Assembly: GCF_000024205.1 (NCBI RefSeq) | Contig: NC_013216.1 | Coordinates: 4,481,625-4,545,624 of the forward strand | Length of the DNA stretch: 64,000 bases | From: Desulfofarcimen acetoxidans DSM 771 | Lineage (GTDB): Bacteria; Bacillota; Desulfotomaculia; Desulfotomaculales; Desulfofarciminaceae | Direction: 5' to 3' | Part shown: positions 34,122-41,968 of the stretch, piece after piece | Layout of the letters: each line of letters starts with the position of its first letter | Position numbering within the stretch: position 1 is the stretch's first letter | The notes under the pieces: model-generated | Databases searched by the model: none | The model's input: the letters and a program-made list of their open reading frames with translations, nothing else | What the model was told of the DNA's origin: nothing | Program-made: the position numbers and the translations under genes

Positions 34122-35702
34122 TTACAAACTGACAAATTTAACATCCAAAATACCGTCAACTTGAGCAATAGCTCTTAAAGTATCATCAGGAACTACATCG
34201 TCAATAGTCAGCACCATAACGGCCTTGCCACCAATTTCTTTGCGTCCTACCTGCATTGCGGCAATATTAATATCATGTTCGCCTATTAAGGTGCCTACCT
34301 TACCGATAATCTTCGGCCTATCATAGTGAGGTACAACCAGCATATGGCCGCTGGGAACAACATCCACACGGTAACCGTCAATGTTTACGAGATGGGCAAC
34401 ATTACCCTGCAGCAATGTTGCAGCCAGAACTCTTTCCCCACTTTCACAGTAAACCTTGGCTGTCATTAAATTATTATAATCTTTTGCCATTTCAGCAGTT
34501 GTCTGGATAACTTCAATACCCCTGTTCTTGGCTATTACCGAGGCATTGACAAAGTTAACGTTTTCCTGAAGTATTGGATCCAGCATGCCCTTCAAGAAAG
34601 CTGTGGTAATAGGTGTAACCTCCAAAGCGGACAATTCCCCGCTGTAGATAAGCTCAATTTTATTCACACGTCCAGTAATCATCTGGGCATGGAAGTTGCC
34701 GAGACGGCCCGCCAAATCAAGGTAGGGCTTAACTGCAGCCATAGTCTTAGCATCTAAGGACGGGATATTTACGGTATTTTTTACAACTTCACCTTTTAGG
34801 GCAGCCACGATTTCTTTAGCCACATCCACAGCCACATTAAGCTGCGCTTCTTCAGTAGAGGCGCCCAAGTGCGGAGTCATAATCACATTATTAAATTCAT
34901 ACAAAGGACTTTCGGTATTGGGTTCTTTTTCAAAAACATCCAGTGCGGCACCCGCAACTTTACCCGACTTTATAGCATTATATAATGCTTCCTCGTCAAT
35001 AATTCCACCGCGCGCGCAGTTAATTATGCGCACACCATCCTTCATCACAGCAATTGTTTTCTCATTGATCAGGTGGTAGGATTCCTTAGTTTTAGGCATA
35101 TGAATAGTCAGAAAATCAGCCTGCTTGAGAACATCCTCCAGCGGAAGCACCTTAACGCCCATTTTAGCGGCTGCTTCTTCGTTAATATACGGGTCATAGG
35201 CTACAATATTCATTTCCATAGCCAGGGCTCTTTTGGCAACGTTAGAACCAATTCGGCCCATACCTAAAACACCCAGTGTTCTTCCTCTTAATTCTACGCC
35301 CATAAATGCTTTTTTATCCCACTTGCCGCTCCTCAAAGTAGCATTTGCCTGAGGCACGCTTCTGGATAAACCGAGAATCATAGCCATGGTCAGCTCAGCT
35401 GCGGCAATGGTATTACCGTCCGGAGCATTTACTACCAAAACACCCTTATTGGTAGCAGCCGCCAAATCAATATTGTCAACTCCTACACCTGCACGGCCCA
35501 CAACTATCATATTGTTGGCATGATCCAGCACCCTTGGTGTAACCTTGGTGGCGCTGCGCACAATCATAGCGTGGTACTGGGGAATTATCTCGACTAATTC
35601 ATCTTCAGTCAGCTTTTTTTTGATATCTATTTCTAAACCCGGTTCTTCTCTAAAGGGCACCAGGCCCTCCTCTGCCACTCCATCTAAAACTAATACTTTC
35701 AT
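34122..35702 (-). CDS. serA: D-3-phosphoglycerate dehydrogenase
   Basis: First step of serine synthesis (3-phosphoglycerate to 3-phosphohydroxypyruvate, NAD). 526 residues from ATG 35702 behind GGGGAGG; the open frame extends to 35747. Domains: catalytic/NAD domain with LGVLGMGRIGSNVAKRA and the catalytic RGGIIDEEAL and HLGASTEEA motifs (residues 1-315), the extra substrate-binding (ASB) domain, and a C-terminal ACT domain (IIGKVGTLIGEHDINIAAMQVGR) for serine feedback. It follows the aminotransferase in the T-box operon. Confidence 0.96.
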   Translation of the reverse strand: MKVLVLDGVAEEGLVPFREEPGLEIDIKKKLTEDELVEIIPQYHAMIVRSATKVTPRVLDHANNMIVVGRAGVGVDNIDLAAATNKGVLVVNAPDGNTIAAAELTMAMILGLSRSVPQANATLRSGKWDKKAFMGVELRGRTLGVLGMGRIGSNVAKRALAMEMNIVAYDPYINEEAAAKMGVKVLPLEDVLKQADFLTIHMPKTKESYHLINEKTIAVMKDGVRIINCARGGIIDEEALYNAIKSGKVAGAALDVFEKEPNTESPLYEFNNVIMTPHLGASTEEAQLNVAVDVAKEIVAALKGEVVKNTVNIPSLDAKTMAAVKPYLDLAGRLGNFHAQMITGRVNKIELIYSGELSALEVTPITTAFLKGMLDPILQENVNFVNASVIAKNRGIEVIQTTAEMAKDYNNLMTAKVYCESGERVLAATLLQGNVAHLVNIDGYRVDVVPSGHMLVVPHYDRPKIIGKVGTLIGEHDINIAAMQVGRKEIGGKAVMVLTIDDVVPDDTLRAIAQVDGILDVKFVSL

Positions 35703-35706
35703 TTCA

Positions 35707-36855
35707 CTAATTCCTCCCCAAGAATACTTCCTGTAGTGCCTTAACACCTTGGCCTAACTGAACTGGATAGCCAACCTTGGCCAGAGCCATTTCCAAAGCA
35801 CCGATAGCAATAATCATATCCATTTTGTCCGCGAAACCCATATGAGCTATGCGGAAAATTTTACCTTTAAGATCATCCTGCCCGCCGGCAAAGGTAATTT
35901 GATAATCATTCTTGAGCACCTTTCTGATATCCTCGGCAGAAATTCCTTCCGGGCTCAAAACAGCAGTTACAGCATCTGATCTGCAGCCTTCATCAGCCAG
36001 AAGCTCCAGGCCCAGAGCCTTGGCAGCAGCGCGAACACCGTTAGCCAACAAAGTGTGACGGGCATAAACGTTTTCCAGTCCCTCTTCCATTATCATATCC
36101 AAAGCAGCGTCTAAACCAACAAAGAGGGTTACGTTAGGTGTATAAGGAGTATTCCACTTGGCAATATTTTTCTTGCAAGCATTCAAATCAAAGTAAAATT
36201 TCGGTGTTTTATTCTCTTCAACTACTTTCCAGGCTTTTTCACTGACAGTAATAGCGCCCAAGCCAGGAGGCAGCATGAGAGCTTTTTGTGAACCTGTAGC
36301 AGCTATATCCACGTTCCACTCATCAGTTTTAAATTCAATGGCACCGAGACTGCTGACTGTATCCACAATCAGCAATGCCTTATGTTTGGCCACCAGAGCG
36401 CCCATACCGGCTATATCGTTGGTTACAGCAGTGGAGGTCTCATTGTGAGTGGCAAAAACAGCAACATAATCAGGCTCGCTGTTTAACTTTTCCTCAATTA
36501 CTTTCAAGTCAGCAGCGCTGCCCCATCTGTATTTATATTCATCAACTACAGCACCGTACTTGGCAGCCATCTTTGTCCAACGCTCACCAAACTTACCGCC
36601 GTTTAAGGTTAACACTTTATCCCCAGGTTTAATTACATTGGAAACAGCTGCTTCCATGGCACCGGTTCCGGAGCTGGTTAATACGAATACCTCGTTTTTA
36701 GTTTGAAAAACTTTCTGCATTTTTTCTACAATGCCTTTGTGCATTTTGGCAAAGTCATCACTGCGGTGACCGAACATAGGCCGGGACATAGCTGCAAAAA
36801 CCGTAGGCGGTACAGGTGTCGGGCCCGGAATCAATAAATACTGCTTGTCTTTCAT
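35707..36855 (-). CDS. Class V aminotransferase (serine-pyruvate/alanine-glyoxylate type)
   Basis: 382 residues from ATG 36855, 8 nt behind AGGAGAGG; the frame extends to 36885. IPGPTPVPPTVFAAMSRPMFGHR is the family N-terminus; the PLP lysine lies in ATGSQKALMLPPG; HNETSTAV and VDTVSSLGA are conserved. These enzymes transaminate serine, alanine or glyoxylate, and in several Firmicutes a member next to serA serves as the phosphoserine aminotransferase substitute. The serine T-box and the adjacent serA favour that role here, but this is inferred. Confidence 0.9.
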   Translation of the reverse strand: MKDKQYLLIPGPTPVPPTVFAAMSRPMFGHRSDDFAKMHKGIVEKMQKVFQTKNEVFVLTSSGTGAMEAAVSNVIKPGDKVLTLNGGKFGERWTKMAAKYGAVVDEYKYRWGSAADLKVIEEKLNSEPDYVAVFATHNETSTAVTNDIAGMGALVAKHKALLIVDTVSSLGAIEFKTDEWNVDIAATGSQKALMLPPGLGAITVSEKAWKVVEENKTPKFYFDLNACKKNIAKWNTPYTPNVTLFVGLDAALDMIMEEGLENVYARHTLLANGVRAAAKALGLELLADEGCRSDAVTAVLSPEGISAEDIRKVLKNDYQITFAGGQDDLKGKIFRIAHMGFADKMDMIIAIGALEMALAKVGYPVQLGQGVKALQEVFLGRN

Positions 36856-36949
36856 GAAAGTTACCTCTCCTTCCAAATCTACCATTGTTTTTACTAAATA
36901 AAACAGTTACCCTATGTATAAGTCAAATATTGGTAACTGCTAAAAATAA

Positions 36950-37205
36950 AATAAACCTCTTATCCCAGATACCAGGGACGAGAGGTTTTTCCCGCGTTGC
37001 CACCCTAATTGATCAAGAGTTTAACAACAGATTTATTCTACCGCTAAACCTTAATCCAGCTTAAATGACTGTATAACGGCAGTCAACCGTAGCTGCTTAG
37101 TATTCTTTCGCAGTCCTCTTAGGGGCGGAATTCATTAAACGGCTATACCGGTTCACACCAACCACCGACTCTCTGTCAAAACCGTTTTAAGTACTTTTCC
37201 CCTGC
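36950..37205 (-). promoter_or_regulatory. T-box leader, serine-specific
   Basis: On the minus strand: stem I (GAGTCGGTGG…), specifier segment GAATTCCGCC with codon TCC (Ser) one base after GAA, then the T-box sequence AATTAGGGTGGCAACGCGGG at 36991-37010, and a terminator stem AAACCTCT/AGAGGTTT (36952-36990) with T-rich tail. The canonical T-box has AGGGTGGNACCGCG; here it reads CAACG. Uncharged tRNA-Ser(GGA) would release termination and turn on the aminotransferase and serA. Confidence 0.88.
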
Positions 37206-37236
37206 ATCAAGTTTTTGATATTAATTTCACAATCAG

Positions 37237-37265
37237 ATTTTACTATATAATATTAGCTTTTGCAA
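37237..37265 (-). promoter_or_regulatory. Promoter of the serine T-box operon
   Basis: TTGCAA (37260-37265), 17-bp spacer, TAAAAT (37237-37242) on the minus strand; start near 37230. Confidence 0.6.
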
Positions 37266-37349
37266 GACATGAAACATATTTTTTTAGAGAAATATATTAA
37301 CAGGCTATTTAGCGGGCAATAACCAAGTATTTAACAGCAAGAGTATTAC

Positions 37350-38927
37350 CTACAGCTTATACATCTCTGTCATTCCCTGCAATCTTTCGGCCATGCTGGT
37401 TAACTCCTGAGCCGAGCTTGAGACCTGTTCAACATTGGCATTTGTTTGCTGACTGGCTGCAGCTAAACTTTGTGCCATATTCGAAGTGTTTTCCGTTCCT
37501 TTGGATATTTCATCTACCATTGATGACACTTGTTCAATTTCTTCAATTAATTTAGATAATACATTTCCGGTTTGCTCCGATACGCTAACCCCATCTTTTA
37601 CAACAGTGGTAACCTCCTCCATGGAATTTACCGCTAACCCGGTTTGATCCCGTATCTCCCTCACTATATCGGCAATATCTTTAGTGGCACTGGCTGATTG
37701 TTCGGCCAGTTTACGAACCTCTTCAGCCACCACGGCAAATCCTCTGCCGGCATCTCCTGCTCTGGCCGCTTCAATGGCTGCATTTAAGGCCAATAAGTTA
37801 GTCTGACTGGCAATATTAGTGATAACATCTAAAATCAAACCTATCTCATGAGATTTTTTGGCCAGATCGGTGATCACCGTTGTACTGTCAACTACACTAC
37901 TGTTAATCAAATTCATCTTCTGCATAGTGCTTTCTACAGCCTGACTGCCCTGTCTTGCATTATCAGACATCTCGACAGCTGTAAGATTAACCTGACTTGT
38001 ACTGGAATTTTGCTCATCTACAGTTACAGCCAACTGATTAATGGTAGCAACTACTTCTTGAACAGCAGAAGTAACCTGCTCCGAGGTGGCAGACAACTCT
38101 TCGCTGTGTGCGGCCAGATTAGTCGAAGATTCTTTAATTTCCAGAACCATTTTTCTTACTGAAATAAGCATTTTATTAAAGGCTGTTCTTAAAATACCTA
38201 TTTCATCATTTGAATTAACAACCAGTTGTCTCTCAGTTAAATCATTCTGCTCGGACATTTTGTACATCTCTTCTGTGGTTTCTATAATAGGTTTTGTAAT
38301 CATCCTAGTTAGCAAAACTGCAATTACCATTGCCAGTACAATCGCTGCAATAGCAAATATAATAATTAAATTTTTTGCTGAATTTGCATGATTATTAATT
38401 GAGCCAACTACATTAGCAATTTCTTCATTTTTCTGAGCATAATAATCATTTAGCAGCTTTTGTGTTTCCTGGTAGTTACTTAATACGGTCATTCCTCCGT
38501 CTTTTGCCGCTTCAATATCTCCTGCCTTAACTGACGGTATCACATTTTCAATACATATCCTTGTATACTCATCATTGCTATTTTTTATTTTTGTCATAAT
38601 ATCTTTATCTTTTTGCTGCTGGGTCGCATTAATAATTTGCACTTCTAAATCTGACGATTTTTTAGAAACATCAACAAATTGTTGTGCAAATTTATCGTCA
38701 CCATAAATCATATAGGCACGCAGCGACATTACCTGCTCATCTATAGACTTGGATAGTTCAACTGTATCATAATATTGGGGCAGCATATTTTTGTCTAACT
38801 CAACTATTTCACTGTTAATATCAGTAAATTGTATAACTGCAATTAATGATGCAATTGAAGCAATTAATAAAACTAAGACAAAGGAAGTTATTATTTTGGA
38901 AGTTAATTTTAAATTAATTAATTTCAT
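37350..38927 (-). CDS. Methyl-accepting chemotaxis protein
   Basis: 525 residues. A first membrane helix (about 11-33), a four-helix-bundle sensor domain facing outside, a second helix (about 187-208), HAMP (about 209-262) and the cytoplasmic signalling hairpin with the invariant tip [36 protein letters not shown]. It couples to CheW/CheA, which are not in the window. It starts at ATG 38927 behind GAGGAGG. It forms a single-gene unit with a long leader (about 38928-39130). Confidence 0.95.
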   Translation of the reverse strand: MKLINLKLTSKIITSFVLVLLIASIASLIAVIQFTDINSEIVELDKNMLPQYYDTVELSKSIDEQVMSLRAYMIYGDDKFAQQFVDVSKKSSDLEVQIINATQQQKDKDIMTKIKNSNDEYTRICIENVIPSVKAGDIEAAKDGGMTVLSNYQETQKLLNDYYAQKNEEIANVVGSINNHANSAKNLIIIFAIAAIVLAMVIAVLLTRMITKPIIETTEEMYKMSEQNDLTERQLVVNSNDEIGILRTAFNKMLISVRKMVLEIKESSTNLAAHSEELSATSEQVTSAVQEVVATINQLAVTVDEQNSSTSQVNLTAVEMSDNARQGSQAVESTMQKMNLINSSVVDSTTVITDLAKKSHEIGLILDVITNIASQTNLLALNAAIEAARAGDAGRGFAVVAEEVRKLAEQSASATKDIADIVREIRDQTGLAVNSMEEVTTVVKDGVSVSEQTGNVLSKLIEEIEQVSSMVDEISKGTENTSNMAQSLAAASQQTNANVEQVSSSAQELTSMAERLQGMTEMYKL

Positions 38928-39140
38928 AAATTGCCTCCTCGTTAATTATTTAGCAACTAAATTGTAATTGATTTATTACAATCTAATTTACTTTTATTGA
39001 CTTATAAAACCCATTTTCGCTGGGTGACGAAATAATAAGCAATATACTTTGTCGATTAAGTCTATTATAGCAACTACGATTGAAAAAACTCTGAGAAGGG
39101 TCTGAGAAACTGCTGAGAGTTATAATAGTCAAATACTAAA

Positions 39141-39234
39141 CGGCTACCGGCCAAAACCAATAGGTTTATTGATGGCTGAAAGCCATTAGTTGTGGCTAAA
39201 GCCGGTTAAATGCAGCTAGTAACCCATACAAAAT
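39141..39234. other. Structured non-coding element upstream of the chemotaxis gene
   Basis: ACCGGC (39146-39151) pairs exactly with GCCGGT (39201-39206), enclosing CAAAACC, a hairpin GATGGC-TGAAA-GCCATT, and TGTGGCTAAA; CTAG/TAACC follow. The order resembles the plus-strand c-di-GMP-I (GEMM) fold, but the invariant GACGCAAAGCC is not kept, and the orientation is away from the chemotaxis gene. It may instead be a dispersed hairpin repeat. The gap 38928-39540 otherwise holds two terminators at 39345 and 39421. Confidence 0.35.
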
Positions 39235-39344
39235 GATATTTTATGTCATACACTGACTAACTATTTTTTTATATTTTGTAACATAATTCATGTCTAAACA
39301 AATGATATCCTTGTGCTTATCAAAATAATTGTAGCTTCGCACAC

Positions 39345-39395
39345 AACCTGCCAGGAATTTTTCTCAAAATGTGTGAGAAAAATTCCTGGCAGGTT
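39345..39395. terminator. Perfect 22-bp hairpin
   Basis: AACCTGCCAGGAATTTTTCTCA pairs fully with its complement around a 7-nt loop, with TTCTTC after it. No obvious transcript on the plus strand precedes it except the element at 39141. Confidence 0.65.
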
Positions 39396-39420
39396 TCTTC
39401 AAGTAGTTGCATAAAATTAC

Positions 39421-39455
39421 GTGAGGGCATAATTAAATGCCCCCACATTTTTCGG
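39421..39455. terminator. Hairpin with T5
   Basis: GTGAGGGCAT-AATTAA-ATGCCCCCAC followed by ATTTTT; it also lies beyond the stop of the minus-strand gene at 39540. Confidence 0.6.
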
Positions 39456-39539
39456 CTATTTAATAGATTATGTTTGCATGGTACCGCAACTATATTTTCT
39501 GCCCAGTCTTACCGTGTCTGGCTGGCCTATGCGCTCCAA

Positions 39540-39755
39540 TTACTCCAGTATCTCACCAAATATTTTTGTTAAGTTTTTAGATATATTTGGATACAAGTTC
39601 TCAACGGCTACTTTTTCTGGTATAGCCTTTTTCTCTTTATCCATCTTTTGCACTAAACTCCGCAATACATCAATAAACTCTTCTCGCGGAATAAACTTAG
39701 CCAATATAGCAATTCTCCTGTCTCGCCGAGCTTTATTTTGTCTGTTTATCAACAT
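39540..39755 (-). CDS. Small basic protein, possible element-encoded
   Basis: About 71 residues from ATG 39755 (the frame opens at 39770). Its beginning reads MLINRQNKARRDRRIAILAK and it has a predicted helix REEFIDVLRSLVQKMDKEKKA. There is no own ribosome binding site: the ATG overlaps the end of a 16-codon upstream frame (39749-39799) with a strong one (GGGGGTGGCA), so it is either translationally coupled or a frameshifted gene. A TGTCTA-type palindrome precedes it. The function is unknown. Confidence 0.5.
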   Translation of the reverse strand: MLINRQNKARRDRRIAILAKFIPREEFIDVLRSLVQKMDKEKKAIPEKVAVENLYPNISKNLTKIFGEILE

Positions 39756-39799
39756 AAAATATCCCGGCATATATCCAAAAGTTTCAATCCCTTTTCCAT
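39749..39799 (-). CDS. 16-codon upstream frame (leader or gene start)
   Basis: MEKGLKLLDICRDILC, starting 4 nt after GGGGGTGG and ending at a TGA one base before the start of the next frame. It looks like the natural N-terminus of the following protein separated by one frame step, or a coupling leader. Confidence 0.45.
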   Translation of the reverse strand: MEKGLKLLDICRDILC

Positions 39800-39828
39800 T
39801 GCCACCCCCTTACCGCTTTGATATACTT

Positions 39829-39847
39829 GTCTAAATGATTATAGACA
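39829..39847. promoter_or_regulatory. TGTCTA palindrome (operator candidate)
   Basis: TGTCTA-AATGATT-TAGACA just upstream of the minus-strand small genes; the same half-site occurs twice in the divergent promoter region at 40113-40165. Confidence 0.55.
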
Positions 39848-39859
39848 TGTCCAATTGTA

Positions 39860-40081
39860 TTAAGCTGCGCCGTCTGGCCATATCTCTTTAACTGTTTTTC
39901 CAATGGCCTCGGCTATATATGGTCTAATTCGGTATCCCCTATTTCTGCCCGTGCTGTTTATGGCGTGGTGGACATAAGCGGGGGTGACGCCGGCTTCTTT
40001 TGCGATATCTACTATCTTTATTCCTTTTAGAACCATTAGCGCCCTGATCTCTCGCGGCGTTAAGCCTCTGCCTTTACCCAT
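39860..40081 (-). CDS. Nlp/Ner-like helix-turn-helix protein
   Basis: 73 residues, ATG 40081 behind AAAGGAGG. The helix-turn-helix is clear: REIRALMVLKGIKIVDIAKEAGVTPAYVHHAINSTGRNRGYRIRPYIAEAIGKTVKEIWPD, the Ner/Nlp type found in phages and integrated elements (small Cro-like repressors). It is transcribed away from an XRE repressor gene across a 131-bp operator region. Confidence 0.75.
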   Translation of the reverse strand: MGKGRGLTPREIRALMVLKGIKIVDIAKEAGVTPAYVHHAINSTGRNRGYRIRPYIAEAIGKTVKEIWPDGAA

Positions 40082-40111
40082 TGTCAGTCCTCCTTTCGTG
40101 TTTAGGCTGGG

Positions 40112-40166
40112 ATATGTCTAAAAAATATTAGTTCTTGGATATAATGATAACATGGCTAAGACATAT
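40112..40166. promoter_or_regulatory. Divergent operator region with TGTCTA half-sites
   Basis: TATGTCTAA (40113-40121) and TTAGACATAT-type complement (TAAGACATA, 40157-40165) face each other across 35 bp between the two regulators. One or both HTH proteins probably bind here. Confidence 0.5.
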
Positions 40167-40212
40167 TATCAATACGACTTAATGCGACTTTCATAATTAA
40201 GGTGGTCTATTT

Positions 40213-40869
40213 ATGGCAATTGGTGAGAGAATAAAATCTTTAAGAAAATTTCTAAAGCTGACACAACAGCAGTTTGCAGATGCTCTAGATATTGATCAAG
40301 GGCATATTGCAGGCATTGAAAAAGGCTCAAAAAATCCTTCTAAATCATTACAAAAGGTTATTTGCCTAACTTTTTATGTCAATGACATATGGTTAAAGAC
40401 AGGAGGAGGAGAGATGTTTATTTCTCCTGAAGAATCACTAAAAAAAATAAAGGTCCACTTCGATAAGCAGACCTTCAATCAAGCTATTATTAATATAATG
40501 AAAGATGAGGAGGACGCCGTTGCTCCAGATCCGAGCACCGGTGCCAACCACAGCTGCCAGGGTAACCCCCGGGACATTATTAATATTGCCATAAATCAAT
40601 ACGGCGCAACTGCCATAATAGAAGCTTTCCAACAAGTCATGAAAATAAACGGCCTTGCCGTGGCTGCCAGCTACCAAACCCACCGTGCCGACACTGGCGA
40701 TCCTGAACTGGACCGCCTTATTAATATTCTGTACGACCTCTGGGCAGCCGGCGACAACCGGCTCAAAGGCTGGGCATCAATTCAGTTCGACCGTGCCTTC
40801 CCTAATGATGTTGTCGAGAAGGCACAAAAAAAACACGCAGAAAACCAGGGCCAAGCCTCTGTCGGCTAA
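40213..40869 (+). CDS. XRE-family repressor-like protein
   Basis: 218 residues from ATG 40213 behind AAGGTGG. The N-terminus is an XRE helix-turn-helix (GERIKSLRKFLKLTQQQFADALDIDQGHIAGIEKG). The rest, about residues 105-218 (DIINIAINQYGATAIIEAFQQ…GWASIQFDRAFPNDVVEKAQKK), has no recognised family. The base composition changes sharply near codon 100 from AT-rich to GC-rich, so the gene may be mosaic. It is divergent from the Nlp-like gene, like a lysogeny switch. Confidence 0.7.
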   Translation: MAIGERIKSLRKFLKLTQQQFADALDIDQGHIAGIEKGSKNPSKSLQKVICLTFYVNDIWLKTGGGEMFISPEESLKKIKVHFDKQTFNQAIINIMKDEEDAVAPDPSTGANHSCQGNPRDIINIAINQYGATAIIEAFQQVMKINGLAVAASYQTHRADTGDPELDRLINILYDLWAAGDNRLKGWASIQFDRAFPNDVVEKAQKKHAENQGQASVG

Positions 40870-41269
40870 CCTTACATTTACTACCAATGTCAATTTACTT
40901 GCTAACTAATTGCCCAGACTTTGATAACGCCAATGACATCCAGATTACTCTGAATATACTACTCCAGATTTTTTCATTTAAGGAATGATACTCTTCCCAG
41001 TTCGATGCTATGTGCAACCTTGTCAGAGAAGCGCTCAACGAATCGACTTAACCAGTTAGCCAGCGCCTTAATAAGCTCAGGAAAGGGACCTTTAATGTTT
41101 CGGTACTGAATCCTGATTTAAGTTCATTCAAAATATGTTTACACAAGGCAAATAGCAACATTTTCAACTTCTACATACAGTTTTTTTTCCACCAAAATAC
41201 ACCTCGCTTATCCGCCCGGTCTCACCGGGTTTTATTTTGTCTATTCATTAACATAAAGGAAGGTTGAAA

Positions 41270-41341
41270 ATGAAACAGATTTTATTAAATCTTAACTTGT
41301 GGCCAGCCATCAAAATACGACCGGTCTTTATGTATGATTAA
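41270..41341 (+). CDS. Tiny open frame, 23 codons
   Basis: ATG 41270 is 7 nt after AAGGAAGG; product begins MKQILLNLNLWPAIK. It lies in decayed DNA after a terminator, and no terminator follows closely. Weak candidate. Confidence 0.25.
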   Translation: MKQILLNLNLWPAIKIRPVFMYD

Positions 41342-41695
41342 TGCATAATTTTATATTATATGGATAAATATATATTAATCTCTATTGCCGCAATAACTCT
41401 TTAAAATTATTTCTTTAAAAATATCTATCCTTAGGCGGCAGAGGCTTTAATACTATTGCCGTAATAATTGCCTTAATCAATTATTAATTTCTCCCTCACC
41501 TCCCGTTTTTACTCCTCATTTAGCCTAGTCCCATTGACTTAGTAACAGCCATTAACAATTAGCAACAACACCTATAACCCTGCTAACATGCGCCGTGCCT
41601 AGCTTGTAACAAAACCCCCCTGACTATGTAACATCCCCAGATATAAAATCAACAAAAAACAGCAGCCCATAAACAACCCTGAATCAATTTTATTA

Positions 41696-41845
41696 CTACC
41701 AGCTGATCTTTACCATATCGCCCACATTGGCAATGTAGCAGCAGAATTTTGACCTACCATTGTCTATTTTTCTTATAGCTATTTGCGACAACACAAAATC
41801 TCTCAAAGCCGCGCCCCGTCCAGGTTTATCCCCATTAAAATCACC
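41696..41845 (-). pseudogene. Coding-like fragment without a start
   Basis: The minus-strand frame reads GDFNGDKPGRGAALRDFVLS, then IAIRKIDNGRSKFCCYIANV with a final GDMVKISW before TAG. It has normal codon character but no start codon; it is probably the end of a broken gene of the former element. Confidence 0.35.
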
Positions 41846-41926
41846 TTTTCTATATTATCAGGTTACGTGAGAAACTACAATAATCGGCTAAGGGCAAAGG
41901 TCTTAGATCTGGTATTCTAAAAAAAT

Positions 41927-41953
41927 AAACCGTGGCCAAATTGCGACCGCGGT
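41927..41953 (-). terminator. Terminator of the PAS-REC regulator
   Basis: AACCGCGG/CCACGGTT-type stem (AACCG(C)GG with CC(A)CGGTT) followed by TATTTTTTT on the minus strand. Confidence 0.75.
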
Positions 41954-41968
41954 TAAACCGGATTTATC

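Larger units (their letters stand above)
40870..41968. other. Decayed, mostly non-coding 1.1 kb
   Basis: No full gene. The minus strand near 40960-41170 contains frame pieces (ELIKALANWLSRFVERFSDK and a second frame starting MLLFALCKHILNEL) that look like a disrupted gene, perhaps a transposase. A plus-strand terminator CCCGGT-CTC-ACCGGG-T4 lies at about 41216-41236. A 23-codon frame follows at 41270-41341. A coding-like fragment lies at 41696-41845 and a terminator at 41927-41953. Between 41342 and 41690 I see nothing. Confidence 0.45.

Noticed and set aside
38928..39120. Possible c-di-GMP riboswitch in the leader of the chemotaxis gene (minus strand)
   Set aside because: The hairpin ACCCA-GCGAAAA-TGGGT lacks the aptamer core; no convincing match on this strand.
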